Origin: an uncultured Clostridia bacterium
GTDB taxonomy: Bacteria; Bacillota; Clostridia; TANB77; CAG-508
DNA: 64,000 nucleotides
Direction: 5' to 3'
Assembly (NCBI GenBank): GCA_910589185.1
Contig: CAJUSU010000001.1
Coordinates: 39,986 to 103,985, forward strand
Position numbers and translations under genes: made by a program
The notes under the pieces: model-generated
What the model was told of the DNA's origin: nothing
The model's input: the letters and a program-made list of their open reading frames with translations, nothing else
The model's database searches: none
Shown: positions 45,803 through 55,637 of the stretch, piece by piece
How positions within the stretch are numbered: position 1 is the stretch's first letter
Layout of the letters: each line of letters starts with the position of its first letter

Positions 45803-47587
45803 GTGAAAAAAGTAATCAGTATATTAATACTAACAGTAATGTTTATTTCTGTATTTCAAAGCATTGTATTTGGAGCAATGGAAGTGGAGTATGCTAATAT
45901 TAAAAAAGGAGGAGCCATTAATACAGAAGTAGAGTTTTTTGATGATGGCAGATGGTATCCTATTGAAGCCAACTATGTTTATTATAGAAGCCCAGAAGGA
46001 GATTTTCCAGCGTATTGCATTAGTAATGGAAAAGATGGCGTGGAAGAAGCAGGAAATTATCGAGTAAATGTAGATAAATTAATACTAGACGCAGTGCAAC
46101 CAGGAGTAAATTATACAGAAGTATGGAGAACTATTGTTAATGGATACCCTTATAAAACACCAAAGGAAATGGGAGTAAATACTAATGAAGAGGCCTATTT
46201 TGTGACAAAACAAGCGATTTACTGTGTAATGCTAAATAGAAGTATGACTTTATATAGAGGCACTACAGATAAAGGAAAAAGAATTGTCAATGCTATAGAA
46301 AGGTTATATAAGATAGGAAAATCAGGAGGACAAAATCCAGAAGATGTTAGATTGCGTATTGCTAAGAAAGGAGATTTTGAAAAGGAAGGAGAGTACTATT
46401 ATCAAACCTATACTGTAACAGCTGAGGTTGATGTGAGCCAATATGAAGTAAAAATAGAAAGCAAAGATAAGGGAGGTATATTTGTTGCAGATAGTTCAGG
46501 AAAAGCAAAAACAAAATTTAAGATAAACGAAAACTTTAGAATTATGATACCAAAGACGCAAATAAATAAGAAAACAGAATTGAAAATGACAATTAATGCA
46601 AAATGCAAGACTTACCCTGTTTTTTATGGAGTCACGACTGTAAAGGATACACAGGATTATGCTCTTACCTATGGCAATTATGGGGACTTTTCAAAGGATG
46701 CAAAATTAATTGTAAATCTTAATACAGGAGAGTTACAAATTCAGAAAATAAATGAAGAAACTAGAGAGCCAATTGCAGGAGTGACTTTTGAATTATTTAA
46801 TGAAAAAGATGAATCTGTTGGAATTGCTACTACAGATGAAAAAGGAATGGTATTTTTTGAGAATTTGTATCCTGGCAATTACTATATTAGAGAAATTGCA
46901 ACAAGAGAAGATTTAACTTTAAATCCAGAGAAAATTCCTATTGCAGTTGAGTATGATAAAATTACAACCAAAACGATTACTAATAGCTATCAAAAAGGAA
47001 GCCTAAAAGTTATTAAAACAGATAAAGAAACTGCTAAACCAATTGCAGGTGTTAGTTTTGATTTACTAGATGTAGATGGAAATGTTGTTCAAACTGGCAT
47101 CACCAATGAGCAAGGGGAAATTCTTTTACAAGACTTAACAGTAGGAAAATATCTATTAAAAGAAAAGAAGACAAACGAAGACTACACAGTGAAAATAGAA
47201 GCAGTAAATGTAGAAATCGAATATAATCAAACTACTATTCAAGAAATAAAAAACGAAAAGAAAAAGGGGAGTTTGCAAATTTATAAAGTGGATAAAGAAA
47301 ATCATAAAATAGCATTAAGTGATGTAGTTTTTGAGCTATACAGTAAAGAATTAGAAAAGGTAATTGGAACTTATACTACTGATAGGGAAGGAAAGATTTA
47401 CATAGAAAATTTAAGAATAGGAGACTATGAATTAAGAGAGATTATAACAAAAGAAGGATATGAAATTGGAGAAAACATGAATATTTCTGTTCAAGCTGAG
47501 AAAACTACAAACATAATAGTTAAGAATAAAAAAATGCCAACGATACCTAAAAAAGAAGTTAAAAAGTTACCTAAAACAGGATTTTAG
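45803..47587 (+). CDS. Secreted thioester-domain/Cna_B surface protein ending in LPKTGF
   Basis: A 594-residue protein. It has a signal peptide (about 1-24, VISILILTVMFISVFQSIVFG) and a thioester (TQXA-type) adhesin domain with Cys in YCISNG (about 72) and TKQAIYCV (about 135), a variant of TQxA. Three Cna_B/SpaA-like repeats follow, from about 311 to 578. Each starts like LQIQKINEETREPIAGVTFELF and ends like LYPGNYYIREI, and typically carries isopeptide-forming Lys and Glu. LPKTGF is followed directly by the stop codon, so the usual hydrophobic span and basic tail of a sortase signal are missing. It lies just after a class D-like sortase. Confidence 0.87.
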   Translation: MKKVISILILTVMFISVFQSIVFGAMEVEYANIKKGGAINTEVEFFDDGRWYPIEANYVYYRSPEGDFPAYCISNGKDGVEEAGNYRVNVDKLILDAVQPGVNYTEVWRTIVNGYPYKTPKEMGVNTNEEAYFVTKQAIYCVMLNRSMTLYRGTTDKGKRIVNAIERLYKIGKSGGQNPEDVRLRIAKKGDFEKEGEYYYQTYTVTAEVDVSQYEVKIESKDKGGIFVADSSGKAKTKFKINENFRIMIPKTQINKKTELKMTINAKCKTYPVFYGVTTVKDTQDYALTYGNYGDFSKDAKLIVNLNTGELQIQKINEETREPIAGVTFELFNEKDESVGIATTDEKGMVFFENLYPGNYYIREIATREDLTLNPEKIPIAVEYDKITTKTITNSYQKGSLKVIKTDKETAKPIAGVSFDLLDVDGNVVQTGITNEQGEILLQDLTVGKYLLKEKKTNEDYTVKIEAVNVEIEYNQTTIQEIKNEKKKGSLQIYKVDKENHKIALSDVVFELYSKELEKVIGTYTTDREGKIYIENLRIGDYELREIITKEGYEIGENMNISVQAEKTTNIIVKNKKMPTIPKKEVKKLPKTGF

Positions 47588-47649
47588 AAATATAAAAATT
47601 GTATATCCAATAGAACAATTTTTAAAAATGCTAGAATTACTGCAAAGTA

Positions 47650-47679
47650 TTGACTTCTGGGTGGTTTGTAGCATATAAT
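47650..47679 (+). promoter_or_regulatory. Promoter of the corC-like gene
   Basis: TTGACT at 47650-47655, an 18-base spacer and TATAAT at 47674-47679. Confidence 0.7.
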
Positions 47680-47717
47680 AATATCGATAAAAAACATAGG
47701 ATAAGAAAGGAAAATTT

Positions 47718-49040
47718 ATGTTTTCACAAATACTATTTTTAATCATTTTAATTTTATTAAATGCTTATTTTGCAGCGACTGAAATTGCTTTTATTTCTTT
47801 AAATGATGCTAAAATTGAAAAACAAGCTAAAGAGGGAAATAAAAGAGCAAAACAAATTCAGAGAATGTTAAGAAATCCAAGCAAATTTTTAGCAACTATT
47901 CAAATTGGAATTACTCTAGCCGGCTTTTTATCTAGTGCATTTGCATCAGATGCTTTTGCAGATAAATTAGCACCAATTCTAAATAATGCTATGCCATTTT
48001 TAAGTATTGGAGTTTGGAGAAATATTTCTATTATCATTATTACCATGATTTTATCTTTTTTTACATTAGTCTTTGGAGAGCTAGTACCAAAACGATTAGC
48101 AATGAAATACTATGAAAAAATCTCTTATGCAACTATTGGTGTGATTAGGTCAATTTCTATTGTAACAGCACCTTTTGTAAAACTTCTAACATGGTCTACT
48201 AATTTAATTTCAAAATTATTTGGAGTAGGAGAACAGGAAGAAGAAACAGTAACAGAGGAAGAAATCAAAATGATGGTTGATCAAGGAGAAGAAAAAGGAG
48301 TTATTGAAGAGACGGAAAAGGAAATCATTAATAATGTTTTTGCTTTAAATGATATTATAGCATCAGAAATTATGATGCATAGAAAAGATGTATTTGCTAT
48401 TGAAATTAATGAGAACATATATGAACTTTTAAATAAGATTGATGATTATAAGTATAGCAGAATTCCGGTTTATGAAGAAACGATTGATGATATCAAAGGA
48501 ATTTTATACCTAAAAGATATCTTAAAGTTAGTAAGTACCCAACAACAATTTAAGATAGCAGATATTTTAAAAGAGGCATATTTTGTACCAGAGTCAAAAC
48601 CAATTGATGAAATTTTTAAAGAATTGCAGAGCAATAAGATGCAAATGGCAATTGTAGTTGATGAGTATGGTGGAACAGCAGGATTACTAACAATGGAAGA
48701 TATTTTAGAAGAACTAGTTGGAAATATCTTTGATGAATATGATGAGGAAGAGTTTGAATATAAAAAATTAGATGAGAATACTTATCTTATGGAAGGCAGT
48801 GTTTCACTTTATGAAGTGAAAAAGATTTTAGACATTGAATTACCAGACGGAGATTATGAGACTTTATCAGGATATTTAATAGAACAATTAGGAAGGCTAC
48901 CAGAAGAGCAAGAGCACCCTGTTATAGAAGATGAAAAACTAACTTATAAGATTGAACATATAGAAGATAGGCGTATTAAGTGGGTAAAAGTATGTAAGAA
49001 TCAACCAGCAGTTCCAGAAAAAGAAGAGAAAGAAAAATAA
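47718..49040 (+). CDS. CNNM/CorC-HlyC family transporter-associated protein
   Basis: A 440-residue membrane protein. The DUF21/CNNM transmembrane domain (about 1-190) contains NAYFAATEIAFISLNDAKIEKQAKEGN and IQIGITLAGFLSSAFASDAFA. Two CBS domains follow (about 205-335, including IMMHRKDVFAIEINENIYELL and AIVVDEYGGTAGLLTMEDILEELVGNIFDE). A CorC/HlyC C-terminal domain ends it. Members are implicated in Mg2+ or Co2+ efflux; the exact substrate is unknown. Confidence 0.88.
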   Translation: MFSQILFLIILILLNAYFAATEIAFISLNDAKIEKQAKEGNKRAKQIQRMLRNPSKFLATIQIGITLAGFLSSAFASDAFADKLAPILNNAMPFLSIGVWRNISIIIITMILSFFTLVFGELVPKRLAMKYYEKISYATIGVIRSISIVTAPFVKLLTWSTNLISKLFGVGEQEEETVTEEEIKMMVDQGEEKGVIEETEKEIINNVFALNDIIASEIMMHRKDVFAIEINENIYELLNKIDDYKYSRIPVYEETIDDIKGILYLKDILKLVSTQQQFKIADILKEAYFVPESKPIDEIFKELQSNKMQMAIVVDEYGGTAGLLTMEDILEELVGNIFDEYDEEEFEYKKLDENTYLMEGSVSLYEVKKILDIELPDGDYETLSGYLIEQLGRLPEEQEHPVIEDEKLTYKIEHIEDRRIKWVKVCKNQPAVPEKEEKEK

Positions 49041-49066
49041 AATGTAGAAAGGTTTAGGTGGCATAA

Positions 49067-50818
49067 GTGAAGGGAAAGATGAAATGGGTTATACTAGGTA
49101 TTATTGTAATCATTATTGCAGTAACGGTAGTTTTGGCTGTAAATGAAATGCAATTTGCGTATGAAATAGAGGAAATCAAAGAAATTAATTATGTGACTTT
49201 GGAACAAGACAACAAATATGGAGTAATTGATAAAACAGGAAAAATTGTAGTAGAGCCAACTTACAATGGAATACAAATTCCAAATCCATCTAAACCAGTT
49301 TTCATTTGTATCGGCGAGTATGATAAAGAAGCAAAAGAATATGATACAAAGGCATTTAATGATAAAGGTGAGCAATTATTTAGTGAATATGATAAAATCG
49401 AAACGATTTCAGTAGAAACAAATATTGAAACAACTCCTTATGAGAAAAGCACTTTAATTTATCGCAAAAATGGAAAATATGGATTGATTACTTTAGAAGG
49501 TAAACAAATTACAGAGCCAATTTATGAAGAAATTAATAGTATTAATTATAAAGAAGGTACCTTTGCAGTTAAGTTTGAAGGAAAGTTTGGAGCTATTAAT
49601 TTAAAAGGAAAAGAAATTATTAAGCCAGAATATGAAACGATTACTTCAGATAATTACTATAATGAGAAAACAAAAAATAAGACAACAGGTTTTATTGTAA
49701 GTAAAAAAACAGAAAATGGTTATCGATATGGATATATTAATTATCGTGGAAAAGTAATTTTAAAAACAGAATATACAGAACTTGAAAGAATAACAGAAAT
49801 TGCAAATGAAAGAGATTTATATTTTATTGCTTTTAGAGAAGGACAAGCAGGGCTATTAAAGAAGACAAAAGTAATTTTAAATTATGAGTATGAAGATATT
49901 CAGTATAGTTCTTTAAATGATGTTTTTGTCATACAAAGAAATGGAAAACAGGGTGTTGTATCAAAAAAGGGAGAGACTATTGTTAATGCAGAGTATGATA
50001 CTATCACATTTGGTGGAATGTATATTGCTGCTAGGAAAGGAAATAATACATATTTATTTGATTTATTAGGAGCCTCTATTGAAAGTAAAGAAATTGTTAG
50101 CAAAACAGCTACTACAAATCCAAATTATTTTATTACGGTTGACCAAAATGATATTTATAATGTAATAGACAGTGAGGGAAAAATAGTTATTGACAATAAC
50201 TATAGTTATATTGAGTATTTGTCAGGAGATTATTTTATAGTAGCAAAAGATGGAAAAAATGGAGTTATTGATATTACTGGAAAGTCTGTTGTTGATTTAG
50301 CTTATACAAGTATTTTCCGTTTAAATGATACTAAGATTATACAAGCTGAGAAAATAGAGAGTAAAACGATAGATTTATACAGTAGCAATATGCATAAAAT
50401 TGCTAGTCAGGAAAATGCCAGCATTATAACAGGAAGGGATTATATCTTATTGGCATCAGATAAGGAGTTTGCTTATTACGACTTTTCCGGTAATAAATTA
50501 GACGCAAAAGATGTATTTCCAAACAATCAATTATTTGCAAAAAAAATAAATGATAAGTGGGGATTTGTTGATAAAAATGGAAATGTTGTGATTCAAAGTG
50601 AGTATGAAATGGTGACTGATTTTAATGAATATGGATTTGCAGGAATTAAGCAAGATGGTAAGTGGGGAGTTATTGAGCAAAATGAGAAAAAAATTATTCA
50701 GGAGCCAGTATATGAGTTAGAATGGACACAACCAAGTTTTATCGGAAAATACTATCAAATTCGTAATTGGCATGGTGGTGCAAGATATAGTGCTGATGTT
50801 TCAGAAGAAGATGTGTAA
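49067..50818 (+). CDS. Membrane-anchored WG-repeat protein
   Basis: A 583-residue protein with one N-terminal membrane helix (about 5-25). The rest is built of repeats with WG-type units such as NKYGVIDKTGKIVVEPTYN, GKYGLITLEGKQITEPIYEE, GKFGAINLKGKEIIKPEYE and DKWGFVDKNGNVVIQSEYEMV. About a dozen copies predict a beta-propeller-like outer domain. WG-repeat proteins are common on Clostridial surfaces but have no defined function. It lies 26 bases after the corC-like gene. Confidence 0.8.
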   Translation: MKGKMKWVILGIIVIIIAVTVVLAVNEMQFAYEIEEIKEINYVTLEQDNKYGVIDKTGKIVVEPTYNGIQIPNPSKPVFICIGEYDKEAKEYDTKAFNDKGEQLFSEYDKIETISVETNIETTPYEKSTLIYRKNGKYGLITLEGKQITEPIYEEINSINYKEGTFAVKFEGKFGAINLKGKEIIKPEYETITSDNYYNEKTKNKTTGFIVSKKTENGYRYGYINYRGKVILKTEYTELERITEIANERDLYFIAFREGQAGLLKKTKVILNYEYEDIQYSSLNDVFVIQRNGKQGVVSKKGETIVNAEYDTITFGGMYIAARKGNNTYLFDLLGASIESKEIVSKTATTNPNYFITVDQNDIYNVIDSEGKIVIDNNYSYIEYLSGDYFIVAKDGKNGVIDITGKSVVDLAYTSIFRLNDTKIIQAEKIESKTIDLYSSNMHKIASQENASIITGRDYILLASDKEFAYYDFSGNKLDAKDVFPNNQLFAKKINDKWGFVDKNGNVVIQSEYEMVTDFNEYGFAGIKQDGKWGVIEQNEKKIIQEPVYELEWTQPSFIGKYYQIRNWHGGARYSADVSEEDV

Positions 50819-50847
50819 TTTTAAATTGTTTAAAGAAAGGTAGAAAA

Positions 50848-52080
50848 ATGGAACTAAGTGAAGATGTAATAGAGCTAGGAAGAAAAGCAGAAGCTGAAGT
50901 ACAAAAGGAATTGAAAGAAATAGATGAACTTTGCGAATATCATAGTTTACGAGTATTACAGGCATTTCAAAAGTATCATGTTTCAGATATTCATTTTAAT
51001 AGTACCACAGGGTATGGCTATTCGGATGTAGGAAGAGACACTATTGAAAAAATTTTTGCAGAGGTTTTACATACAGAAGATAGTTTAGTAAGAAGTCAGT
51101 TTATTTCAGGTACTCATGCTTTAACAGTTGCTTTATTTGCCTTTTTACGTCCAAATGATACTATGATTAGTATTTGTGGAAAGCCATATGATACATTAGA
51201 TGAAGTAATTGGAATTGTGCCAAATCCAAGTTCTCTTCAAGCTTATGGTGTAAAATATGAGCAAATTGATTTAATAGCAAATGACTTTGACTATGAAGCA
51301 ATTCGAAATCGAATGAGTAAAAAAGATGTAAAGCTAATTGAGATTCAACGTTCAAGAGGATATAGTTTAAGAGACAGTATAGCGCTAGATAAAATGAAAA
51401 AGGCTATTCAAGTGATTCGTGAGGTAAATGATGAAGTCATTATCATGGTGGATAATTGTTATGGAGAATTTGTTGATAAAATAGAACCAACTCAAATTGG
51501 TGCAGATGTTATGGTAGGGTCTTTAATTAAAAATTTAGGCGGAGGTTTGGCACCAAATGGAGCCTATATTGCAGGAAAGAAAGAGTTAGTGGCATTAGCA
51601 GCAGAGAGATTGACAGCACCAGGACTTGGAAAAGAAGTGGGACCTACATTAGGAATTAATAAGCAAATTTTGCAAGGACTTTTCTTTGCTCCAAGTGTTG
51701 TAGCAAGTAGTTTAAAAACAGCAATATTTGCTAGTAAATTATTAGAGAATTTAGGATATAAACCACATCCAAGATATAACGAAAAAAGATCAGACATTGT
51801 ACAGACAATTGAATTTGGAAATCCTGAAAAATTAATTGCTTATTGTCAAGGAATTCAAATGGGTTCTCCTATTGATAGTAATGCGATTCCGGAACCATGG
51901 GATATGCCAGGATATACTGACAAAGTCATTATGGCAGCAGGAGCTTTTACGCAAGGTTCTTCTATTGAGCTTTCTTGTGATGCCCCTATTCGAGAACCAT
52001 ATGTTGCCTTTATGCAAGGTGGACTAACTTATCCATATGGAAAATTAGGAGTGCTACATGCAGTACAAAATATATTATAA
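50848..52080 (+). CDS. PLP-dependent methionine gamma-lyase-like (aluminium-resistance) protein
   Basis: A 410-residue fold-type I PLP enzyme of the YnbB/Alum_res family. Landmarks are FNSTTGYGYSDVGRDTIEKIFAEVLHTEDSLVRSQFISGTHAL, the Asp of VDNCYGEFV and the PLP Lys in GSLIKNLGGGLAPNGAYIAG (about 227). Family members are annotated as methionine gamma-lyase-related or aluminium resistance, but the reaction is not firmly established. It often lies beside hfq or miaA in Firmicutes; here it precedes a BaiN-family oxidoreductase. Confidence 0.87.
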   Translation: MELSEDVIELGRKAEAEVQKELKEIDELCEYHSLRVLQAFQKYHVSDIHFNSTTGYGYSDVGRDTIEKIFAEVLHTEDSLVRSQFISGTHALTVALFAFLRPNDTMISICGKPYDTLDEVIGIVPNPSSLQAYGVKYEQIDLIANDFDYEAIRNRMSKKDVKLIEIQRSRGYSLRDSIALDKMKKAIQVIREVNDEVIIMVDNCYGEFVDKIEPTQIGADVMVGSLIKNLGGGLAPNGAYIAGKKELVALAAERLTAPGLGKEVGPTLGINKQILQGLFFAPSVVASSLKTAIFASKLLENLGYKPHPRYNEKRSDIVQTIEFGNPEKLIAYCQGIQMGSPIDSNAIPEPWDMPGYTDKVIMAAGAFTQGSSIELSCDAPIREPYVAFMQGGLTYPYGKLGVLHAVQNIL

Positions 52081-52129
52081 ATTAGTTAGTATACATTATA
52101 TTAATTAGATAAAAGTTAGAAAGGAAAAC

Positions 52130-53408
52130 ATGAAAACAGTTGTAATTGGTGGTGGACCTGCTGGAATATTAGCAGCATATAGTGCTAGTAAAAAGGGAGA
52201 CCAGGTCACAATTTTAGAAAAAATGAATTCTATTCGGAAAGAAGTTATTAATTACTGGTAAGGGTAGATGTAATATTACCAGTTCTTTTCCTATGGAAGA
52301 GTTTATTTCTAATATACCAGGAAATGGAATGTTTTTGTATAGCTCATTTCAGAGGTTTACGAATCAAGATATTATTCAAATTCTAAAACAACAAGGTGTA
52401 GAAGTGAAAGAAGAAAGAGGACATCGTATTTTTCCAGTAACTGACCAAGCAAAAGATGTTTTAGAGGCTTTTGAGAGGATATTAAAGAAACAAAAGGTAC
52501 AAATTCAAACGGATAGAAAGGTAGAAGAAATTCTAGTAGATAAAGGCAAAGCAATTGGTGTGCGATGCCTTTTTCATGGGCAAGAGGAAAGCTATTTTGC
52601 AGATAAAGTGATTTTAGCAACTGGTGGAAAAAGCTATCCAGTGACAGGTTCAACAGGAGATGGATATAAATTGGCCGAAAAGTTAGGACATACTGTAACT
52701 AAGTTACAACCTTCTTTAATTCCATTGACAGTGAACAAGACATCATTAGCATTGTGCAAACAATTACAAGGACTTAGTTTGAGAAATATAGCGATTCAAA
52801 TCAAGGATACTGAGAGAAATAAGGTAGTTTATGAAGATTTTGGAGAAATGCTATTTACTCATTGGGGAGTTTCTGGACCAGTTATTTTAAGTGGTTCAGC
52901 ACATTTACTTCGTTATCCAAAAATACAAGAATTATTAGAAAAAGATAAAGTAAAGCTTTGCATTGATTTAAAACCAGCTTTGACAGAAGAAAAGCTAGAA
53001 GAGAGAGTCTTAAGAGACTTTGAGCAAGAAAAAAATAAGGAATTTAGAAATAGTTTAAATGGATTATTACCAAATAAGATGATAGAACCAATGATAGAAT
53101 TATCAGGTATTGATAGAAATAAAAAAGTGAATTCTATTACGAAAGTAGAAAGAAAAAGATTAGTAAAGTTATTCAAAAATTTTGAAATCATATTAAAGGG
53201 GTTTAGACCAATTGAAGAAGCAATTATTACTTCAGGTGGAATTGCAATACGTGAGATTAATCCTAAAACAATGGAGTCTAAATTAATCAAAGGACTATAT
53301 TTTGCTGGTGAAATTATTGATGTAGATGCTTATACAGGTGGATTTAATTTACAAATAGCTTATTCAACAGGATTTGTGGCAGGAGGATATCAAGATGAAG
53401 ACAATTGA
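52130..53408 (+). CDS. BaiN/YhiN-family FAD-dependent oxidoreductase, read through a +1 frameshift at CGG
   Basis: ATG 52130 (AAGGAAAA upstream) opens MKTVVIGGGPAGILAAYSA, the FAD-binding Rossmann start. At codon 36 the frame meets CGG (52235-52237) and would end 8 codons later. Skipping the C gives GGA AAG AAG TTA TTA ATT ACT GGT, that is GKKLLITGKGRCNITSS, the second signature of this family. It stays open to 53408 with VILATGGKSYPVTGSTGDGY, LFTHWGVSGP and GLYFAGEIIDVDAYTGGFNLQIAYSTG. The joined protein of about 425 residues is of normal length. Both halves are needed for FAD binding, so this is one gene. yigZ overlaps its end by 14 bases. Confidence 0.9.
52235..52237 (+). other. +1 frameshift site at CGG codon in the BaiN-family gene
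   Basis: The zero frame is TCT ATT CGG AAA GAA GTT. The shifted reading is ATT, skip C, GGA AAG AAG. The restored Gly is conserved in the G-[KR]-K block. Confidence 0.78.
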
Positions 53409-54030
53409 AAAAGAAGTATCAGTAGAAATAGTAGAAAAAAAATCGAAATTTATAGGAAATCTCTTTTATGTAGGAAATGTGCAAGAAGCAGAAGCCAAGA
53501 TTGAGGAAATTCGCAAAAAATATCATGATGCAAGACATCATTGTTTTGCTTATCGTGTGATAGAAGAAAATCATGTGATAGAAAGAGCTAGCGATGATGG
53601 CGAACCAAGTGGTACAGCAGGAGCTCCAATGTTACAGTTGTTAAATAAAAATGAAGCTGTTAATGTTTTAATAGTAGTTACAAGATATTTTGGAGGAGTA
53701 CTACTTGGCACAGGTGGATTGGTAAGAGCCTACTCGCAAGCGACTGCAGAACCAATGCAAAAGGCAAACTGGATAAGTTTAGAAAAAGGTGAGGTAATAA
53801 AGCTGCCAGTATCTTATCAAAATTTAGCTTATTTGCAATATTATTGCAGAAAAAATGATATTTCTATTTTAGAAACGAATTTTGACAAAGAGCCTTATGT
53901 TATTCTTGAAATTGTAATAGATAAAAAAAGCAAATTCTTACATGAAATAGAAGAAAAGCAGTTTTGTATACAAAAAATGGAAGTTTTACAAGAAAAGTAT
54001 ATTCAAAAGAAAATACAAGAAAATGCATAA
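53395..54030 (+). CDS. YigZ/IMPACT family protein
   Basis: About 211 residues. It has the IMPACT N-terminal signature: KSKFIGNLFYVGNVQEAEAKIEEIRKKYHDARHHCFAYRV, SDDGEPSGTAGAPML and VTRYFGGVLLGTGGLVRAYSQA. A small C-terminal domain follows. The role in bacteria is uncertain; structural work suggests nucleic-acid binding. ATG 53395 has AGGAGG 8 bases upstream. It overlaps the end of the preceding gene, so the two are translationally coupled. Confidence 0.9.
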   Translation: MKTIEKEVSVEIVEKKSKFIGNLFYVGNVQEAEAKIEEIRKKYHDARHHCFAYRVIEENHVIERASDDGEPSGTAGAPMLQLLNKNEAVNVLIVVTRYFGGVLLGTGGLVRAYSQATAEPMQKANWISLEKGEVIKLPVSYQNLAYLQYYCRKNDISILETNFDKEPYVILEIVIDKKSKFLHEIEEKQFCIQKMEVLQEKYIQKKIQENA

Positions 54031-54075
54031 AAATTAACACTTTTACAACAAAATGGAAAATATTTCCAAAAATAC

Positions 54076-54104
54076 TTGCAAATTGTAATAAAGCATAATA
54101 TAAT
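54076..54104 (+). promoter_or_regulatory. Vegetative promoter of spo0A
   Basis: TTGCAA at 54076-54081, a 17-base spacer and TATAAT at 54099-54104. I do not see a clear sigma-H promoter or 0A box. Confidence 0.65.
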
Positions 54105-54196
54105 TTCGAAAGTGAAAGTGAGGTTTCAAATTTCCAAAAAATGGAATTTTAAAAATCTTCTTTGCAAAATTTTGAAGAAAATAGGGGGAAGAAACC

Positions 54197-55012
54197 GTGA
54201 GTGAAAAGATTACAATATTGGTAGCAGATGATAATAATGATTTTACAGCCACATTGTCAAGTTATTTAGAGCAAGAAGAGGAAATGGAAATTATAGGAAT
54301 TGCGAGAGATGGTAATGAAGCATATAACATGGTTCTTGAATTACAACCAGATATCATTTTATTAGATATGATTATGCCACATTTAGATGGATTAGGAGTT
54401 TTGGAGAAGATAGCAGATACAGATATGGAAAAAAGACCGTTATCTATTATTCTATCAGCAGTAGGACAAGATAAAATTACGCAGAAAGCAATTGCACTAG
54501 GAGCACAATATTATATTGTAAAACCATTTGACATCAATGTGTTAGTGAAAAGAATGAAGGAACTTAAGAATTATCAGCCAGCACAATTCAAAAATTTTAT
54601 TACTCGTGAAATTAAAAATCAATATATTGATATAGCACCAGAAAGGAAAAAGGACCAAGAAAACTTAGAAGCATTAGTTACAAATATTATTCACGAAGTT
54701 GGAGTACCTGCCCATATAAAAGGATACCAATACTTGAGAGAAGCCATTATGATGGTAATTAGAGATACTGATGTAATTAACCAAATTACAAAACAGTTAT
54801 ATCCTGAAATAGCAGGAAAATATCATACAACACCAAGTAGAGTAGAAAGAGCTATTCGCCATGCAATAGAAGTAGCATGGGGAAGAGGACAAGCAGATAC
54901 TGTGGAGAATATCTTTGGATATACTGTATCAGCAAATCGTGGAAAGCCTACCAACAGTGAGTTTATAGCAATGATAGCTGACAAGCTAAGGCTTGAACTT
55001 AAGAGTGCATAA
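54197..55012 (+). CDS. spo0A: Sporulation master regulator Spo0A
   Basis: A 271-residue response regulator. The receiver domain has VADDNNDF (acidic pocket), phospho-acceptor Asp in [21 protein letters not shown] (about 56) and Lys in [12 protein letters not shown]. The Spo0A DNA-binding domain (about 150-271) has [44 protein letters not shown] and [32 protein letters not shown]. It starts at GTG 54197 behind GGGGGAAG. Its last 160 bases recur at 57418-57577, and its native terminator probably lies at 57588, so the current 3' end was probably supplied by an integrated element. Confidence 0.96.
   Translation: MSEKITILVADDNNDFTATLSSYLEQEEEMEIIGIARDGNEAYNMVLELQPDIILLDMIMPHLDGLGVLEKIADTDMEKRPLSIILSAVGQDKITQKAIALGAQYYIVKPFDINVLVKRMKELKNYQPAQFKNFITREIKNQYIDIAPERKKDQENLEALVTNIIHEVGVPAHIKGYQYLREAIMMVIRDTDVINQITKQLYPEIAGKYHTTPSRVERAIRHAIEVAWGRGQADTVENIFGYTVSANRGKPTNSEFIAMIADKLRLELKSA
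54853..55012 (+). repeat. Left direct repeat (attL-like), spo0A 3' end in use
   Basis: 160 bases ending at the spo0A stop codon. They differ from the right copy at six positions, all in the last 65 or so bases and all synonymous. Confidence 0.85.
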
Positions 55013-55230
55013 GAATTAATGAGAAGTGACCGAAAGCATTGCAGTGCATAGTAAACTGGCAAGTGTAACTAAATGAGGATAAGGCTATAAACTATATAAA
55101 AATAGTCATAAACAACGTGAAAAATCAGCAATTAAGGCAGTAAATGAAAACTTTATAAGACAATAAACTTCCAAGATTTATTGGTTAAGCATTTTGAAAT
55201 GTTAATCAGTAAAGAAGGGGAGTTTTTTAT

Positions 55231-55505
55231 ATGGAGAAAATTGACTATGAGATAGACGACTTTATGAACTATTGTGATTATAACAATCTGTCTAAAAAAA
55301 GCATGAAAAGCTATGAACAAACACGTAGACTAAAATAGGAACACATACTATGAGAAAAACATTTGGATACTGGCATTATCAATAAAACAAAGACATTGCC
55401 ATATTACAAGAAATATTTAATCACTCATCACCATCAGTAACATTATTATATATTGGAATTAACCAAGACAATATTGATAATTCGTATATGAATTTTAGTT
55501 TATAG
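55231..55505 (+). pseudogene. Remnant of a tyrosine recombinase (integrase)
   Basis: Two pieces survive. 55231-55338 encodes MEKIDYEIDDFMNYCDYNN and on to SYEQT, a core-binding (SAM-like) N-terminus, and ends in a stop codon. 55341-55505 encodes the C-terminal catalytic end in a second stretch: THTMRKTFGYWHYQ (the HxxR box), an internal TAA, then IFNHSSPSVTLLYIGINQDNI (catalytic Tyr). The middle of the catalytic domain is deleted. Its position next to the left repeat suggests it once integrated the element into spo0A. Confidence 0.8.
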
Positions 55506-55540
55506 TATTTAATAAAATATAAAAAATTTGTTTTGTTTGC

Positions 55541-55569
55541 TTGTATAATGGAATAATATGTTGTATAGT
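55541..55569 (+). promoter_or_regulatory. Promoter of module C peptide mRNA
   Basis: TTGTAT at 55541-55546, a 17-base spacer and TATAGT at 55564-55569. Two small hairpins follow in the leader (ACCTTT/AAAGGT and GTCTTT/AAAGAC). Confidence 0.55.
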
Positions 55570-55637
55570 ATATATTAACCTTTTCACTGTCAGAAAGGTA
55601 AGTCTTTTACTTAAAGACGGAAAGGGGGAAGATACAA

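Noticed and set aside
45694..45897. 67-codon ORF overlapping the sortase end and the adhesin start
   Set aside because: It is a shadow frame across two well-supported genes.
52293..53408. Oxidoreductase starting at ATG 52293
   Set aside because: It would lose both FAD-binding signatures, which are present just upstream in the two frames joined at CGG.
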